A stretch of 44,768 nucleotides of DNA, taken from Ruminococcus sp. GTDB lineage: Bacteria; Bacillota; Clostridia; Oscillospirales; Acutalibacteraceae. Positions 1-8,843 of the stretch are shown here, piece by piece (the stretch's first letter is position 1; every line of letters starts with the position of its first letter). The notes beneath the pieces are model-generated. The model was not told where the DNA came from and ran no database searches. It saw nothing but the letters and a program-made list of their open reading frames with translations. The translations under genes and the position numbers were made by a program. The DNA is taken from NCBI GenBank assembly GCA_022510955.1, contig JAFLSM010000009.1:14369-59136 (forward strand). The letters are read 5' to 3'.

Positions 1-75
1 TTCGGTGCCTACGGCATTTCATTGTGCTTCGCACAATAATTAATGTTATAATAACTATAAAAGTGAGGTGGCAGT

Positions 76-675
76 ATGATTATTCACGATATTTCTAAAG
101 ATACAATGACAACCCCTGTTTATGACGGTGATCCGCAAGTAACAACCGAAAAGCTGATGAGCCTTGAAAACGGAGACGAATGCAATCTTACACAAATTTC
201 GATGTGCGTTCACACCGGAACTCACATTGATGCACCTCTTCATTATCTTGAGGACGGCAACGCTATTGACAACATCAGGCTCAACACATTTTACGGCAAA
301 TGCAATGTTATTGAAATAACAGGAGTACTTACGGGCGACGATATTGAAAGACTGCTACCCTACTGCAAGCCAAGAGTTTTGTTTAAGGGCAACGGAAAAA
401 CATTTTTGTCACAGTCAGCGGCAATCGTTCTTGCATCAAGCAAAATTAAGCTTGTCGGCACAGATGCAATATCTATTGCGCCCTCCTTTGATGAAGAACG
501 CACGCACCGAGTGCTTGCACGGGCAGGCATTGTAGCACTCGAAAATCTTGACCTGTCAAGAATTTCACCAGGTCTCTATGAACTGTGTGCTTTTCCAATA
601 AAGCTGGGCGGAATTGAAGCGGCACCATGCCGTGCTATCTTACTTGAACAAGAAAAGGGGCTTAACCGAAAATGA
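76..675 (+). CDS. Cyclase family protein (kynurenine formamidase-like)
   Basis: A 199-aa metal-dependent hydrolase of the cyclase/arylformamidase (KynB-like) family. The family signature HTGTHIDAPLH is visible near residues 46-56; its His and Asp residues bind the catalytic metal. The length fits the family (about 200 aa). A Shine-Dalgarno GAGGTGG lies just before the ATG and a TATAAT-like box at 47-52 could be the -10. The stop overlaps the start of the next gene by 4 bases (ATGA), so translation is probably coupled to the HAD phosphatase. There is no tryptophan-degradation neighbour, so the substrate cannot be named; many bacterial members act on unknown amides or lactones. Confidence 0.85.
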   Translation: MIIHDISKDTMTTPVYDGDPQVTTEKLMSLENGDECNLTQISMCVHTGTHIDAPLHYLEDGNAIDNIRLNTFYGKCNVIEITGVLTGDDIERLLPYCKPRVLFKGNGKTFLSQSAAIVLASSKIKLVGTDAISIAPSFDEERTHRVLARAGIVALENLDLSRISPGLYELCAFPIKLGGIEAAPCRAILLEQEKGLNRK

Positions 676-1328
676 TAAAAATTGCTGTTTTTGACCTTGA
701 TGGCACCCTTGTTGACTCGCTCACAGATCTTGCTCAAAGCGTAAATAAGGGACTTAAAAATGCAGGACTTGAAGAAAAGCCAATCGAAAACTACAAACAG
801 TATGTAGGCAACGGCAGAGAAGTAATGGTAAAGCTTGCAATGGGCGAAAAATCAAGCGACACAAGCTTGCTGAAAATTGCAATGGACACCTTCAACTCTG
901 AATACGCTCTTCACTGTAACGACAATACCAAAGGCTACGACGGCTGTGACAAGATGCTTGAAACACTTGCTAAAAATGGTATAAAAACTGCCATACTTTC
1001 AAACAAGCCTGATGAATTTGTCGGTGACATTGTTGCAAAGGTGTATCCAAACCACACTTTTACTGAAGCTTGGGGACAAAAGACTCAGTACAAACGCAAG
1101 CCCGACAAAGAGGCATTGATTGCAATGCTTGATAAACACGGAATAGCTATCGACGAGTGCATTTACATTGGCGACAGCGATGTTGATGTGCTTACAGCAC
1201 AAAATGCAGGCGTCCATATGGCAGGTGTTGAATGGGGTTTCAGAGATAAAGATGAGCTTCTGGCAACTGGTGCACCGTTTGTTGCATCAACTGCTGAGGA
1301 ACTTGCAGATTATATTATAAATCTATGA
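672..1328 (+). CDS. HAD-superfamily hydrolase, phosphoglycolate phosphatase-like
   Basis: A 218-aa haloacid dehalogenase phosphatase. Motif I is DLDGTLVDS near residues 8-16 (nucleophile Asp and acid/base Asp), motif II is the LSNKP segment, motif III the KRKPDKE lysine, and motif IV GDSDVDV near residue 167. The helical cap between motifs I and II fits the Gph/PgmB-like subfamily. It starts on the ATGA overlap with the cyclase gene and itself overlaps the start of queH, so the three form one operon. Phosphoglycolate is the usual annotation, but the true substrate is not shown by the sequence. Confidence 0.85.
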   Translation: MIKIAVFDLDGTLVDSLTDLAQSVNKGLKNAGLEEKPIENYKQYVGNGREVMVKLAMGEKSSDTSLLKIAMDTFNSEYALHCNDNTKGYDGCDKMLETLAKNGIKTAILSNKPDEFVGDIVAKVYPNHTFTEAWGQKTQYKRKPDKEALIAMLDKHGIAIDECIYIGDSDVDVLTAQNAGVHMAGVEWGFRDKDELLATGAPFVASTAEELADYIINL

Positions 1329-1978
1329 ACAAAATAAATTATCAAAAGGAGCTTGACAAGGTCATACTGCAAATTCAAAAGGACGGTATCACACCCACAC
1401 TTTTACTTCATGTTTGCTGCGCTCCCTGCTCAAGCTATTGTCTTGAATATCTTTCGGAATATTTTAACATTGTTGTTTTTTACTACAATCCGAATATTTC
1501 TCATAAAGAAGAATACGAATTCAGATTAAGCGAAGAAAAGCGACTTATTAACGAGATGAACTTTAAAAACCCCGTTCAGATTATTGAATCCCGTTATGAC
1601 CCAAATGAATTTTTTGATGTTGCTAAAGGACTTGAAAAGGAGCCTGAGGGCGGTAAAAGATGTCTTGAATGTTTTAAACTTCGCTTAAATGAAAGCTGTA
1701 AAAAAGCACATGAAATCAGTGCTGACTACATCACCACCACGCTTACAATAAGTCCATTAAAAAACGCACAAGCACTCAACGAAATAGGAAGTGAATATGC
1801 TAAGAAATATGGCGTAAGCTGGCTTTTCAGCGACTTTAAAAAGCGTGAGGGATACAAACGCTCAATCACACTCTCAAAAGAATATAATCTTTACAGACAA
1901 AACTATTGCGGCTGTATATTCTCTAAGCAACAAGCTCAACTTAGTGAAAACGAGTATAATAAAGATAAAAAACGTTGA
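1325..1978 (+). CDS. queH: Epoxyqueuosine reductase QueH
   Basis: A 217-aa QueH (former DUF208) protein, the non-cobalamin enzyme that reduces epoxyqueuosine to queuosine in tRNA. The diagnostic cysteines are present: HVCCAPCSSYC near residues 29-39, the CLEC pair near residue 113, and the C-terminal YCGC. These bind an Fe-S cluster and an adjacent iron. Length is typical. Start overlaps the HAD gene by 4 bases. The operon context (HAD, cyclase) gives no extra functional link; no other queuosine genes are in the window. Confidence 0.92.
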   Translation: MNKINYQKELDKVILQIQKDGITPTLLLHVCCAPCSSYCLEYLSEYFNIVVFYYNPNISHKEEYEFRLSEEKRLINEMNFKNPVQIIESRYDPNEFFDVAKGLEKEPEGGKRCLECFKLRLNESCKKAHEISADYITTTLTISPLKNAQALNEIGSEYAKKYGVSWLFSDFKKREGYKRSITLSKEYNLYRQNYCGCIFSKQQAQLSENEYNKDKKR

Positions 1979-2048
1979 CCGTAAAATGCAGATGTGCTAT
2001 AATCCTAAAGTTGCTCAGCCGTGTCTAATATAAATTTTGGAGGACATA

Positions 2049-2528
2049 ATGGATTGTACATTTAAAACAGAAGACGGCAAATTTAACTTTCGTGTCGGGG
2101 CAATTATTGCTAACGGCAGAAAAGTTCTTATGGCAAGAAACCCCAACGAATCTCGTGAATTTTACTATTCTGTCGGAGGACGGGTTAAAGTAGGAGAAAG
2201 TCTCGAAATGGCAGTTTTGCGAGAGCTTAAAGAAGAAACAGGAATAACCTGCAAAATTGAAAGAATGGTTGCTATTCACGAAAACTTTTTTGTGGACGAT
2301 GACGGAGTAAAATTCCATGAAATTTCAATTTTCTTCTTAATTAAGCCAAACAAAGAGCTTTTTAATATTGAAAACGGTCAACTTACAAAGGACGGTCCGA
2401 ACAACGAGTATCTCGAATGGATTGATTTGGACAACTTAGACGGTAAAACAATTTATCCTGAGTTTTATAAAGATTTGGATTTTAATTCTATATCAGAAAC
2501 AAAACACATTGTAAACCGAGAATATTAA
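2049..2528 (+). CDS. NUDIX hydrolase
   Basis: A 159-aa NUDIX pyrophosphohydrolase. The Nudix box is visible as GGRVKVGESLEMAVLRELKE followed by ETGI near residues 44-67, with the catalytic REx2EExGI arrangement. The start was set at the ATG at 2049 because GGAGG at 2039-2043 lies 5 bases upstream; the reading frame could begin at a TTG at 2037 but that overlaps the Shine-Dalgarno. Substrate unknown. A perfect 16-bp palindrome follows the stop and probably ends the transcript. Confidence 0.88.
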   Translation: MDCTFKTEDGKFNFRVGAIIANGRKVLMARNPNESREFYYSVGGRVKVGESLEMAVLRELKEETGITCKIERMVAIHENFFVDDDGVKFHEISIFFLIKPNKELFNIENGQLTKDGPNNEYLEWIDLDNLDGKTIYPEFYKDLDFNSISETKHIVNREY

Positions 2529-2539
2529 TTTTCTTATTT

Positions 2540-2578
2540 CGCATTATAAGTTTAAATTAAACTTATAATGCGATTTTT
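2540..2578 (+). terminator. Palindromic terminator after the NUDIX gene
   Basis: Two 16-base arms (2540-2555 and 2557-2572, CGCATTATAAGTTTAA and its complement) separated by one base, followed by ATTTTTA on the plus strand and preceded by a T/A-rich tract, so it could work in either direction. It lies 12 bases after the NUDIX stop. Confidence 0.7.
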
Positions 2579-2609
2579 ACACCGCTCCAAAAGTTTATTT
2601 TAATATGTG

Positions 2610-2662
2610 ACCTTAGTGACCCGAAGGTATGCTTTTGTTGTACGGTACACTCCATAACGCAC
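2610..2662 (+). repeat. R1 repeat, degenerate copy
   Basis: A 53-base stretch that aligns without gaps to the 53-base element at 7062-7114 (about two thirds identical by eye), sharing ACC...CCCGAAG...CTT...CATAA..CAC. It is one of four R1 copies in the window. It is more diverged than the other three. Confidence 0.5.
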
Positions 2663-2724
2663 TAATAAAAATGCCAACCGTAATTTATTGAGTGGCTTAC
2701 AAAAATATAAATTTTATTCGCCTA

Positions 2725-2792
2725 TTGACAATTCTGTTTTGTATGATATAATAACATTGTTAGATATTTAGACATTTATCTAATTATCTAAG
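2725..2792 (+). promoter_or_regulatory. Promoter and operator-like repeats of the SdpR-SdpI-YhfC operon
   Basis: TTGACA at 2725-2730 and TATAAT at 2747-2752 with a 16-base spacer form a near-consensus sigma-A promoter. Immediately downstream TTAGATA (2760-2766) and TATCTAA (2777-2783) form an inverted repeat, followed by another TTATCTAA. An operator at this position would let the ArsR-family product of the next gene repress its own operon, as SdpR does in Bacillus. The operator role is inferred. Confidence 0.65.
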
Positions 2793-2824
2793 TCAAAGAA
2801 ATACTAATATAACAGGAGGTAATT

Positions 2825-3091
2825 ATGGGTGATGTGTGGAAAGCCCTTGCCGACCCTACCAGACGGCAAATTCTAAGTCTGCTAAGGCAAAAAGATATGA
2901 ACGCAGGCGAAATTTCAGAAAAATTCAATATGACAAAGCCGTCAATCAGCAATCACCTGAACATATTAAAACAGGCTGATTTGGTTGACTCCGAAAAACA
3001 GGGTCAAAATGTGGTGTATTCAATCAAAACAAGCGTTATTGAGGATATGCTCAGTACTCTTTCAAACCTTACAAACAGAAACGAGGATTAG
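2825..3091 (+). CDS. ArsR-family autorepressor, SdpR-like
   Basis: An 88-aa winged-helix regulator. The start WKALADPTRRQILSLLR is the classic ArsR/SdpR N-terminus; the recognition helix lies around NMTKPSISNHLNILKQADLV. No metal-binding ELCVC motif is present, so it is not a classical metal sensor. AGGAGGT precedes the ATG. It is separated by 2 bases from an SdpI-family gene, the same pairing as Bacillus sdpRI, where SdpI sequesters the repressor at the membrane when toxin is present. That mechanism is an inference here. Confidence 0.85.
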   Translation: MGDVWKALADPTRRQILSLLRQKDMNAGEISEKFNMTKPSISNHLNILKQADLVDSEKQGQNVVYSIKTSVIEDMLSTLSNLTNRNED

Positions 3092-3093
3092 TT

Positions 3094-3759
3094 ATGAAAA
3101 AGTTTGTTTATCTTATAGCTTCTATTATAAATTCAGGCATAACCGCCTTATTGCTATACATGTCCCCCTATGTAATATTGCCAATGCACTATGGAATAAA
3201 CGGAAATGCCGACCGATATGCCTCAAAATGGGAAATTATGATTTATACCCTCTTTCCTATTGTAATCAGTATTATTTATTTAATTTATTCAATCATCATC
3301 GAAAAGAAAAACAGCAAAAACCAAAAAGTAATGGACAAAATATTTTTTATAGGATTTGTATATATATTTGTAATTCTTTGGTACATGATGGCATTAAGCT
3401 TGCAGTGTAAACCGCATTTAAGCAATTCATATTTTGCAATGTTTGCTGTAATTATGGGCGTAATGCTTATGCTAATGAGTAATTTTATTCCGAAAGCAAG
3501 ACAAAACAACTTCTTCGGAATTAGGATAAAAGCAACACTGAGCAGTCAAACTACCTGGAACAAAACTCACCGACTTGCAGGAGTACTTGGCATTATCGGT
3601 AGCTTAGCCTTAATGATTTGCGGAATTTTGGGAGTTATATTTGAAAGCATTGTGGTTTATTTGTTTTTATCAGGCATTGGAATATACTTCATTTTAGGAG
3701 TTATCATTCCCTGCATATATGCAAATGTGATTGCCAAAAAGGAGAAAAATAATGGTTAG
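3094..3759 (+). CDS. SdpI family membrane protein (immunity/signal-transducing)
   Basis: A 221-aa polytopic membrane protein with about six hydrophobic segments. The N-terminal half has the DUF1648-type pattern (MHYGINGNADRYASKWE) and the C-terminal half the SdpI signature (NNFFGIRIKATLSSQTTWNK, then THRLAG). In Bacillus SdpI protects against the SdpC toxin and binds SdpR. No SdpC-like toxin gene is visible here. The end overlaps the following YhfC gene by 8 bases. Confidence 0.85.
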   Translation: MKKFVYLIASIINSGITALLLYMSPYVILPMHYGINGNADRYASKWEIMIYTLFPIVISIIYLIYSIIIEKKNSKNQKVMDKIFFIGFVYIFVILWYMMALSLQCKPHLSNSYFAMFAVIMGVMLMLMSNFIPKARQNNFFGIRIKATLSSQTTWNKTHRLAGVLGIIGSLALMICGILGVIFESIVVYLFLSGIGIYFILGVIIPCIYANVIAKKEKNNG

Positions 3760-4576
3760 TTCATTATCAATTATTTCAATGTTTGTCACTCTGATTGTGA
3801 CAACATTTCTTCCCATACTCTTTGCAATAATCTTTTGTATAAAAAACAAGGGCAAAAAAGTACTGCCGGCACTTCTGCTTGGTGCACTCGGATTTTTTGT
3901 TATGCAAATTGTAATTCGCATTCCTATTTTGGCTGTGCTCTCACAAAACAACGGTTTTTCGGATTTTGTAAACAACCACTATGCTTTATACTGCTTAATC
4001 CTTGCAATTACCGCCGCTTTGTTTGAGGTAATCGCAAGATACGGCGTGGCTAAAATTTTGAGCAAGGATTTATCATTTGAACGCAGCTTTGCGGCAGGAC
4101 TGGGTCACGGCGGAATTGAGGCAATTATCATAACAGGTATGACATATATTTCAAATCTTGTGTTTTCATTTATGATAAATGCAAATGCATTTGATACCAT
4201 TGTTCAGCAAACATCAGCACAAAGGGTTGACGCATCCAACTTAATTGCGGTAAAAGAACAGCTTATCGGCACAAACTCTGCAACCTTTTTACTTGGAGGA
4301 CTTGAGAGAATTTTTGCGATTGTGTTCCATATCGGAGTAACCATACTTGTATGGTATTTTGTTAAGCATAAAAAAGATATTATCGGAATCTTGATTTGTC
4401 TGCTTGCACACTTTTCGGTTGATTTCGTCAGTGCCTTTATATTGGGACTTCCAACCGATTATCTTGGCAATGCGATTTCGCTAACAACGGCATACATAAT
4501 TATCTATTCATTTTTAACCGCTATGTCTATAGCTTCAGTTGTGTTTATTGTTAAAATAAAGAAAAGATGGAATTGA
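3752..4576 (+). CDS. YhfC family intramembrane metalloprotease homologue
   Basis: A 274-aa membrane protein with around seven hydrophobic segments. GLGHGGIEAIIITG near residue 115 matches the conserved GxGHGxxE core of the YhfC family, considered putative membrane peptidases. The start at 3752 was chosen because AAGGAG lies 7-8 bases upstream; an earlier TTG at 3731 would put the Shine-Dalgarno inside the gene. It overlaps sdpI and is the last gene of the operon. A processing role for a peptide or for SdpI is possible but not shown. Confidence 0.78.
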   Translation: MVSSLSIISMFVTLIVTTFLPILFAIIFCIKNKGKKVLPALLLGALGFFVMQIVIRIPILAVLSQNNGFSDFVNNHYALYCLILAITAALFEVIARYGVAKILSKDLSFERSFAAGLGHGGIEAIIITGMTYISNLVFSFMINANAFDTIVQQTSAQRVDASNLIAVKEQLIGTNSATFLLGGLERIFAIVFHIGVTILVWYFVKHKKDIIGILICLLAHFSVDFVSAFILGLPTDYLGNAISLTTAYIIIYSFLTAMSIASVVFIVKIKKRWN

Positions 4577-4601
4577 GATAAAATACTAAAATTAAAAAAA
4601 T

Positions 4602-4644
4602 AAAGCCAAGTGATGACGAATAAATTGTGTCATTACTTGGCTTT
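4602..4644. terminator. Bidirectional terminator between yhfC-like gene and mutS2
   Basis: AAAGCCAAGTGATGAC (4602-4617) pairs with GTCATTACTTGGCTTT (4629-4644), with A-rich sequence on the left and T-rich on the right. It lies between two convergent genes and can serve both. Confidence 0.8.
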
Positions 4645-4659
4645 TAATATTTTAAAAAA

Positions 4660-7023
4660 TCACCTTAGTTCAACGATTGTTACGCCGTCTTCTCCCTCGC
4701 CAAAAACACCAAGGCGGTGGAATTTTACAGCTTTGTTTGTCTTGAGATATGCGTTAATCTCCCTCTTTAAAACGCCTGTACCCTTGCCGTGGATAATTGT
4801 CATCTTGCTGACCCCTGAAAGCACTGCATTATCAATCGCTTTGTCAACAATCTGGATTGCATCATAGGCGGTTTCTCCACGAACATCAATCTCGGTTTCG
4901 GGACGAACATCCATTCTGCTCGGCACATTGCGTGTTGACGGAAAACGACTTGTCTGAGGTTTTACCTGAGATTTTAAAAGTCGCAAATTCTTAATATCAA
5001 CACGGGTTTTTATTATACCTGCCTGAACAAGCACCTGACCCTCCTTGCTTGGCGGTGCAAGTACAGTTGCATTCTTATCAATGTCATATATCAAAACTGT
5101 GTCGCCTACCTTTAGCGGACGAGGCAGTTTGTATTCCTCGGACGGAGTGTTTTTCAGCTGTACAGGGTCAGCGTGAGCCTCCATCTTGTCAATATTTCGC
5201 TTTAGCTTATTGCGTGCGTCTGCACTAAGTTCTTTTTCTTTTCTGGCTTTGTTAAGCTCCTCAACAAGCCTGTCGGCCTCTGCACGAGTGCGTGAAATTA
5301 TACGCTGTGCCTCCTGCTTTGCCTTTTCAATCTCTCGTTCAGCCTGCTGACGAGCCTTTTTCATTTCATTTTCAGCCTTCTGCTTTTCTGTGTTTGCCTT
5401 AGCTGTCAGACGGTTTGCGTTTTCGACCTGCTTTTCAAGACTTTGTCTTTGCTTTTCAAGTTTGCTGACAACATCCTCAAACTGCCTGTTTTCGTTTGAA
5501 ACAAGCTCTTGTGCACGCTCAACAATACTGTTTTCCATTCCCAGACGCCTTGAAATTGCAAAAGCATTACTCTTGCCCGGAACACCGATTAAAAGTCTGT
5601 ATGTCGGTTTCAAAGTTGCAACATCAAATTCACAACTGCCGTTTTCAATGCCCTCTGTACGGAGTGCGAATTCCTTTAATTCAGCATAGTGAGTGGTTGA
5701 AGCAATCTTTGCGTGACGGGTACGCAGTTTTTCGAGAATTGAAATTGCAAGTGCCGCACCCTCAACAGGGTCGGTACCTGCACCAAGTTCGTCAATAAGA
5801 CATAGCGAACCGGCATTTGCAAGTTTGATTATCTGAATTATATTTGTCATATGAGCTGAGAAAGTCGAAAGTGACTGCTCTATACTCTGCTCATCGCCAA
5901 TGTCAACAAGTACCCTTCTGAACACTGAAAGTTCGCTGTTGTCGGCACAAGGTACAAGAAGTCCACACATTGCCATCAGCGTTAAAAGTCCGATTGTCTT
6001 TAGGGTTACTGTCTTACCGCCTGTGTTTGGACCTGTAACAACAAGGGTATCAAATTCTTTGCCGAGGGTGACATCAATCGGCACAACCTTTTCTTTGGCA
6101 ATCAGAGGGTGACGAGCGTTTTTAAGGTCAATCATTCCTCTGTCGTTCAAAATAGGAATTGTAGCCTTCATTGAATATGCAAGGTTTGCCTTTGCAAAAA
6201 TCAGATTAAGCTCGGCAAGGTTTGAATAGCTTTTCATAATGCTATCGGCAAAATCACCTGCATTTGCTGAAAGCTCAAATAGAATACGCTCAATCTCATC
6301 ATCTTCCTTTGAGCGTAGCATTTTGATGTCATTGTTCGCCTGAACAACACCCATTGGCTCAATAAAAACAGTCTGTCCGCTTGATGATGTGTCGTGCACT
6401 AAACCAGGCACATTATTGCGACATTCAGCTCTGACAGGCACAACATATCTGCCGTCACGCTGTGTTACGATTGCGTCCTGCAAATACTTTATGTATGTCG
6501 AACTGTGGATTATTTTATCAAGAACTTCTCTGGCTTTTGATGATGCTGTGCGGATTTTACGGCGAATCTCAGAAAGTGCAACACTTGCGTTGTCAGAAAT
6601 TTCATCCTCGCTGATTATCGCCGTGTTAATTTTCTCTTCAAGAAATTTATTTGAAATCAAACTGCTGAAATATCCGTCAAGTGATGTACTTCCCGAAGCA
6701 CATCTGCTGTGCCACTCCTTGACAGTGCGTATAACTTTAAGAGTTTGTGCAATCGCCAAAAGCTCGCCTGTTGTAAGACAGCCGCCAGCCTGTGCACGGC
6801 GAAGATTGCCTGCACAATTTGTTGCACCGTAAAATGACGGAGCACCAAACTTGCCGCTGATAACATACGCATCATCAGTTTGCTGTAAAAGCTTTTGAGC
6901 CTTATTCAAATCAAACTGAGGCTCAAGCTCAAGAGCCATTCTGTGAGCGTCCTCTATTGAGGTTTGCTCGGCAAGACGCTCAAGAATTTTGTCAAGCTCC
7001 AGTGTTTTGTAATGTCTGTTCAT
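4660..7023 (-). CDS. mutS2: Endonuclease MutS2
   Basis: A 787-aa MutS2. Order: MutS-like core/lever (1 to about 310), ATPase with Walker A TGPNTGGKTVTLK near residue 330 and Walker B LIDELGAGTDP near 410, a long charged coiled coil (about 510-620, rich in K/E/Q/A), and a C-terminal Smr nuclease domain with the DVRG and HGKGTGVL motifs. MutS2 lacks the mismatch-recognition domain; it acts on branched DNA and on collided ribosomes. Length is normal (about 780-790 aa). It is last in the minus-strand housekeeping run. Confidence 0.95.
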   Translation of the reverse strand: MNRHYKTLELDKILERLAEQTSIEDAHRMALELEPQFDLNKAQKLLQQTDDAYVISGKFGAPSFYGATNCAGNLRRAQAGGCLTTGELLAIAQTLKVIRTVKEWHSRCASGSTSLDGYFSSLISNKFLEEKINTAIISEDEISDNASVALSEIRRKIRTASSKAREVLDKIIHSSTYIKYLQDAIVTQRDGRYVVPVRAECRNNVPGLVHDTSSSGQTVFIEPMGVVQANNDIKMLRSKEDDEIERILFELSANAGDFADSIMKSYSNLAELNLIFAKANLAYSMKATIPILNDRGMIDLKNARHPLIAKEKVVPIDVTLGKEFDTLVVTGPNTGGKTVTLKTIGLLTLMAMCGLLVPCADNSELSVFRRVLVDIGDEQSIEQSLSTFSAHMTNIIQIIKLANAGSLCLIDELGAGTDPVEGAALAISILEKLRTRHAKIASTTHYAELKEFALRTEGIENGSCEFDVATLKPTYRLLIGVPGKSNAFAISRRLGMENSIVERAQELVSNENRQFEDVVSKLEKQRQSLEKQVENANRLTAKANTEKQKAENEMKKARQQAEREIEKAKQEAQRIISRTRAEADRLVEELNKARKEKELSADARNKLKRNIDKMEAHADPVQLKNTPSEEYKLPRPLKVGDTVLIYDIDKNATVLAPPSKEGQVLVQAGIIKTRVDIKNLRLLKSQVKPQTSRFPSTRNVPSRMDVRPETEIDVRGETAYDAIQIVDKAIDNAVLSGVSKMTIIHGKGTGVLKREINAYLKTNKAVKFHRLGVFGEGEDGVTIVELR

Positions 7024-7061
7024 ATTTTTTATAACGCTCCATAAGTTTTCATTAATTTGTA

Positions 7062-7114
7062 ACCGTTGTATCTCGAAGATTTACTTCGATTGTTTGGTGA
7101 ACATCATAATTCAC
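7062..7114 (+). repeat. R1 repeat copy
   Basis: A 53-base element with a small hairpin (TCGAAGATTTACTTCGA) followed by a conserved GTGAACATCATAATTCAC half that is itself partly palindromic (GTGAA...TTCAC). It sits between rhomboid and mutS2, 50 bases before the next copy. Confidence 0.65.
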
Positions 7115-7166
7115 TATTTTAAGCTTGTTATGATTTATTGGTGTTTTATTAGTGATTAATAAAGCG

Positions 7167-7220
7167 ACCGCTGTCGCCCCGAAGATTTGCTTCGGTTTTA
7201 TAATAAACATCATAACTCAC
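7167..7220 (+). repeat. R1 repeat copy, tandem to the previous one
   Basis: Same orientation as the copy at 7062. It shares ACCG.TGT, the CCGAAGATTTGCTTCGG hairpin and AACATCATAACTCAC. Hairpin arms differ from the first copy at paired positions (TCGAAG/CTTCGA against CCGAAG/CTTCGG), so pairing is kept. Confidence 0.65.
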
Positions 7221-7241
7221 CATTATAAGTCAAATTATAAT

Positions 7242-7841
7242 TTATACTTTTGTCTTAATTAGTCTAAATTGTACCATTAAAAAACAAGTTATTATGCCAA
7301 TAGCAAAACCAAATAAATGTGTCATAAATGAACCGATATTATCATTTGCGAACACAAAGAAAAGAACCACAATAATAATATCAAACCTATACCACTTTTT
7401 AGGAAAAGCATTCGGATATCTAAGGTAGCAAACCATAAGTGCTGCAATTAAAGAAAATATACCGCCAGATGAACCTGCACCGTAATTACCCATGCCGTTA
7501 TTGACAATAAATGAATACACTACCTCGGCAAGTACTCCGCATAATACGAATATAAGCAGGGTTTTCACCCTACCTATAAACGGACTAATCAATGAACCAA
7601 CTGCAAGTATCGCAAGCGAATTAAAAAACAAGTGTTCAAAATTGAAATGCAAAAAAATAGCTGTAATCCACCTATAGTATTCATTATTCATATATTTAAT
7701 ATCACATGTAGCAAGTTTAGAAAAAAGGGTGGGGATGTTTGATGTAATAAGATACAAAATAACAAACAACATTACCAAAGATATGCACACAAGATTTGTT
7801 TTAATCCATGAAAACACGCCGTTTAAAAAAATCTTTTTCAC
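7242..7841 (-). CDS. Rhomboid family intramembrane serine protease
   Basis: A 199-aa protein with six hydrophobic segments. Rhomboid hallmarks are present: WITAIFLHFNFEHLFFN (the WR/HxxxxHxxxN region), GSSGGIF near residue 125 with the catalytic Ser, and the catalytic His in FMTHLFGFAIG near the end. GGAGG lies 12 bases before the ATG. It is between recO and mutS2 on the same strand; substrates are unknown. Confidence 0.9.
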   Translation of the reverse strand: MKKIFLNGVFSWIKTNLVCISLVMLFVILYLITSNIPTLFSKLATCDIKYMNNEYYRWITAIFLHFNFEHLFFNSLAILAVGSLISPFIGRVKTLLIFVLCGVLAEVVYSFIVNNGMGNYGAGSSGGIFSLIAALMVCYLRYPNAFPKKWYRFDIIIVVLFFVFANDNIGSFMTHLFGFAIGIITCFLMVQFRLIKTKV

Positions 7842-7867
7842 TACTATTTACCTCCGTAAATCCGAAG

Positions 7868-8611
7868 TTAGCTGATTGTTTTATAGAATGTCAATGTTTT
7901 AAAATCACGCTCAAAGCGATATTTTAAATAGCTTTCACTTGCAGTATTCAGCACTTCAAGGTCATCATCGGGAAGTGCAAACGAAAACAGCTTTTCATCA
8001 TCCGCATAGATTGTGTGACGAAGTGCTGTAAGAGTTGAGGGGTTTAAATCGACTGCGTGCTCAGAGGAATTTTTTCGGCAGGTTTTACATTCAATCATTC
8101 CTGTCTTAGGCAGAAAGCACATTACAGGCGGCTGATATTCACCGCACACACTGCACATTCTGAGGTCGGGCATATAACCTGCCATACACGACAACCGCAT
8201 TTCAAAGCACGGCTTTATCAGCTGTGGACTGCGTTTTCCCTCAGACAGAAGATAAAGAGAATTGAGAATAAGACTTAAATACTTATCTGCCTGCTGTTCC
8301 TTTGGACAGATTGTAAGTGCAAGCTCGCAAAAATACTGAGCAAGGCACATATTGCGAATATCACTTCTCAGTTTTGAAAAAATTCGTATGCTTTGTGCCT
8401 CTCCGATTATGTATGCATCCCGACTTTTATATATTGTAAGTCGGGAATACGATAAAAGAGAGGTTGCGGCACATTTTTGGTTTTTAATATTGTTTGCACC
8501 CTTGACAAAAGCTCGGATTACTCCGTTTGACTTTGTCAGGGCAAAAACCAGCCTGTCCTTTTCACCGATATTCTGTTCCTTTATAATCAGTCCCTCTGTC
8601 CGGAATTTCAT
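7868..8611 (-). CDS. recO: DNA repair protein RecO
   Basis: A 247-aa RecO: N-terminal OB-fold (KTEGLIIKEQNIGEKDRL-like start), helical middle, and a zinc motif CSVCGEYQ...CKTC near residues 150-175. RecO loads RecA with RecR on SSB-coated DNA. GGGAGGAG lies 6 bases before the ATG. The first 50 bases overlap the end of yqzL, as expected for this era-yqzL-recO block of Firmicutes. Confidence 0.93.
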   Translation of the reverse strand: MKFRTEGLIIKEQNIGEKDRLVFALTKSNGVIRAFVKGANNIKNQKCAATSLLSYSRLTIYKSRDAYIIGEAQSIRIFSKLRSDIRNMCLAQYFCELALTICPKEQQADKYLSLILNSLYLLSEGKRSPQLIKPCFEMRLSCMAGYMPDLRMCSVCGEYQPPVMCFLPKTGMIECKTCRKNSSEHAVDLNPSTLTALRHTIYADDEKLFSFALPDDDLEVLNTASESYLKYRFERDFKTLTFYKTIS

Positions 8612-8735
8612 CGGTCTCCTCCCTGTTGATTGTTACTGCACCTGTGTCCTTAGCATCCTGAATGCTTTTGTAGCGAATATAATCAAGCACACTGCCTGTT
8701 GTAAAAAATGCCTGCCACGCATACCAATCATCCAT
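8562..8735 (-). CDS. yqzL: YqzL-like small protein
   Basis: A 57-aa protein beginning MDDWYAWQAFFTTGSVLDYI, the W..F..TG...YL.Y pattern of YqzL proteins that sit between era and recO in Bacilli and Clostridia. The start at 8735 has GGAGG 8 bases upstream; a GTG three codons earlier overlaps that Shine-Dalgarno. The tail (about 16 codons) overlaps recO in another frame and is polar and unconserved-looking. Function unknown. Confidence 0.72.
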   Translation of the reverse strand: MDDWYAWQAFFTTGSVLDYIRYKSIQDAKDTGAVTINREETDEIPDRGTDYKGTEYR

Positions 8736-8843
8736 GAAAAACACCTCCGAATATAGTGTTTTTGTTTTGGATGAATTTATAATTGGTATATTATGAAAAT
8801 TAATCGTCTATTAAAACGTATATAAATAAAAAAATTTTTTTAA

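Noticed and set aside
1..75. TTGTGC...TATAAT as a promoter for the cyclase operon
   Set aside because: The 19-base spacer and poor -35 make it weak, and the region is cut by the window start; only mentioned in the gene entry.
4610..6832. Several plus-strand frames opposite mutS2
   Set aside because: They lie fully within the convincing mutS2 coding frame, have no Shine-Dalgarno and encode no recognisable domain.
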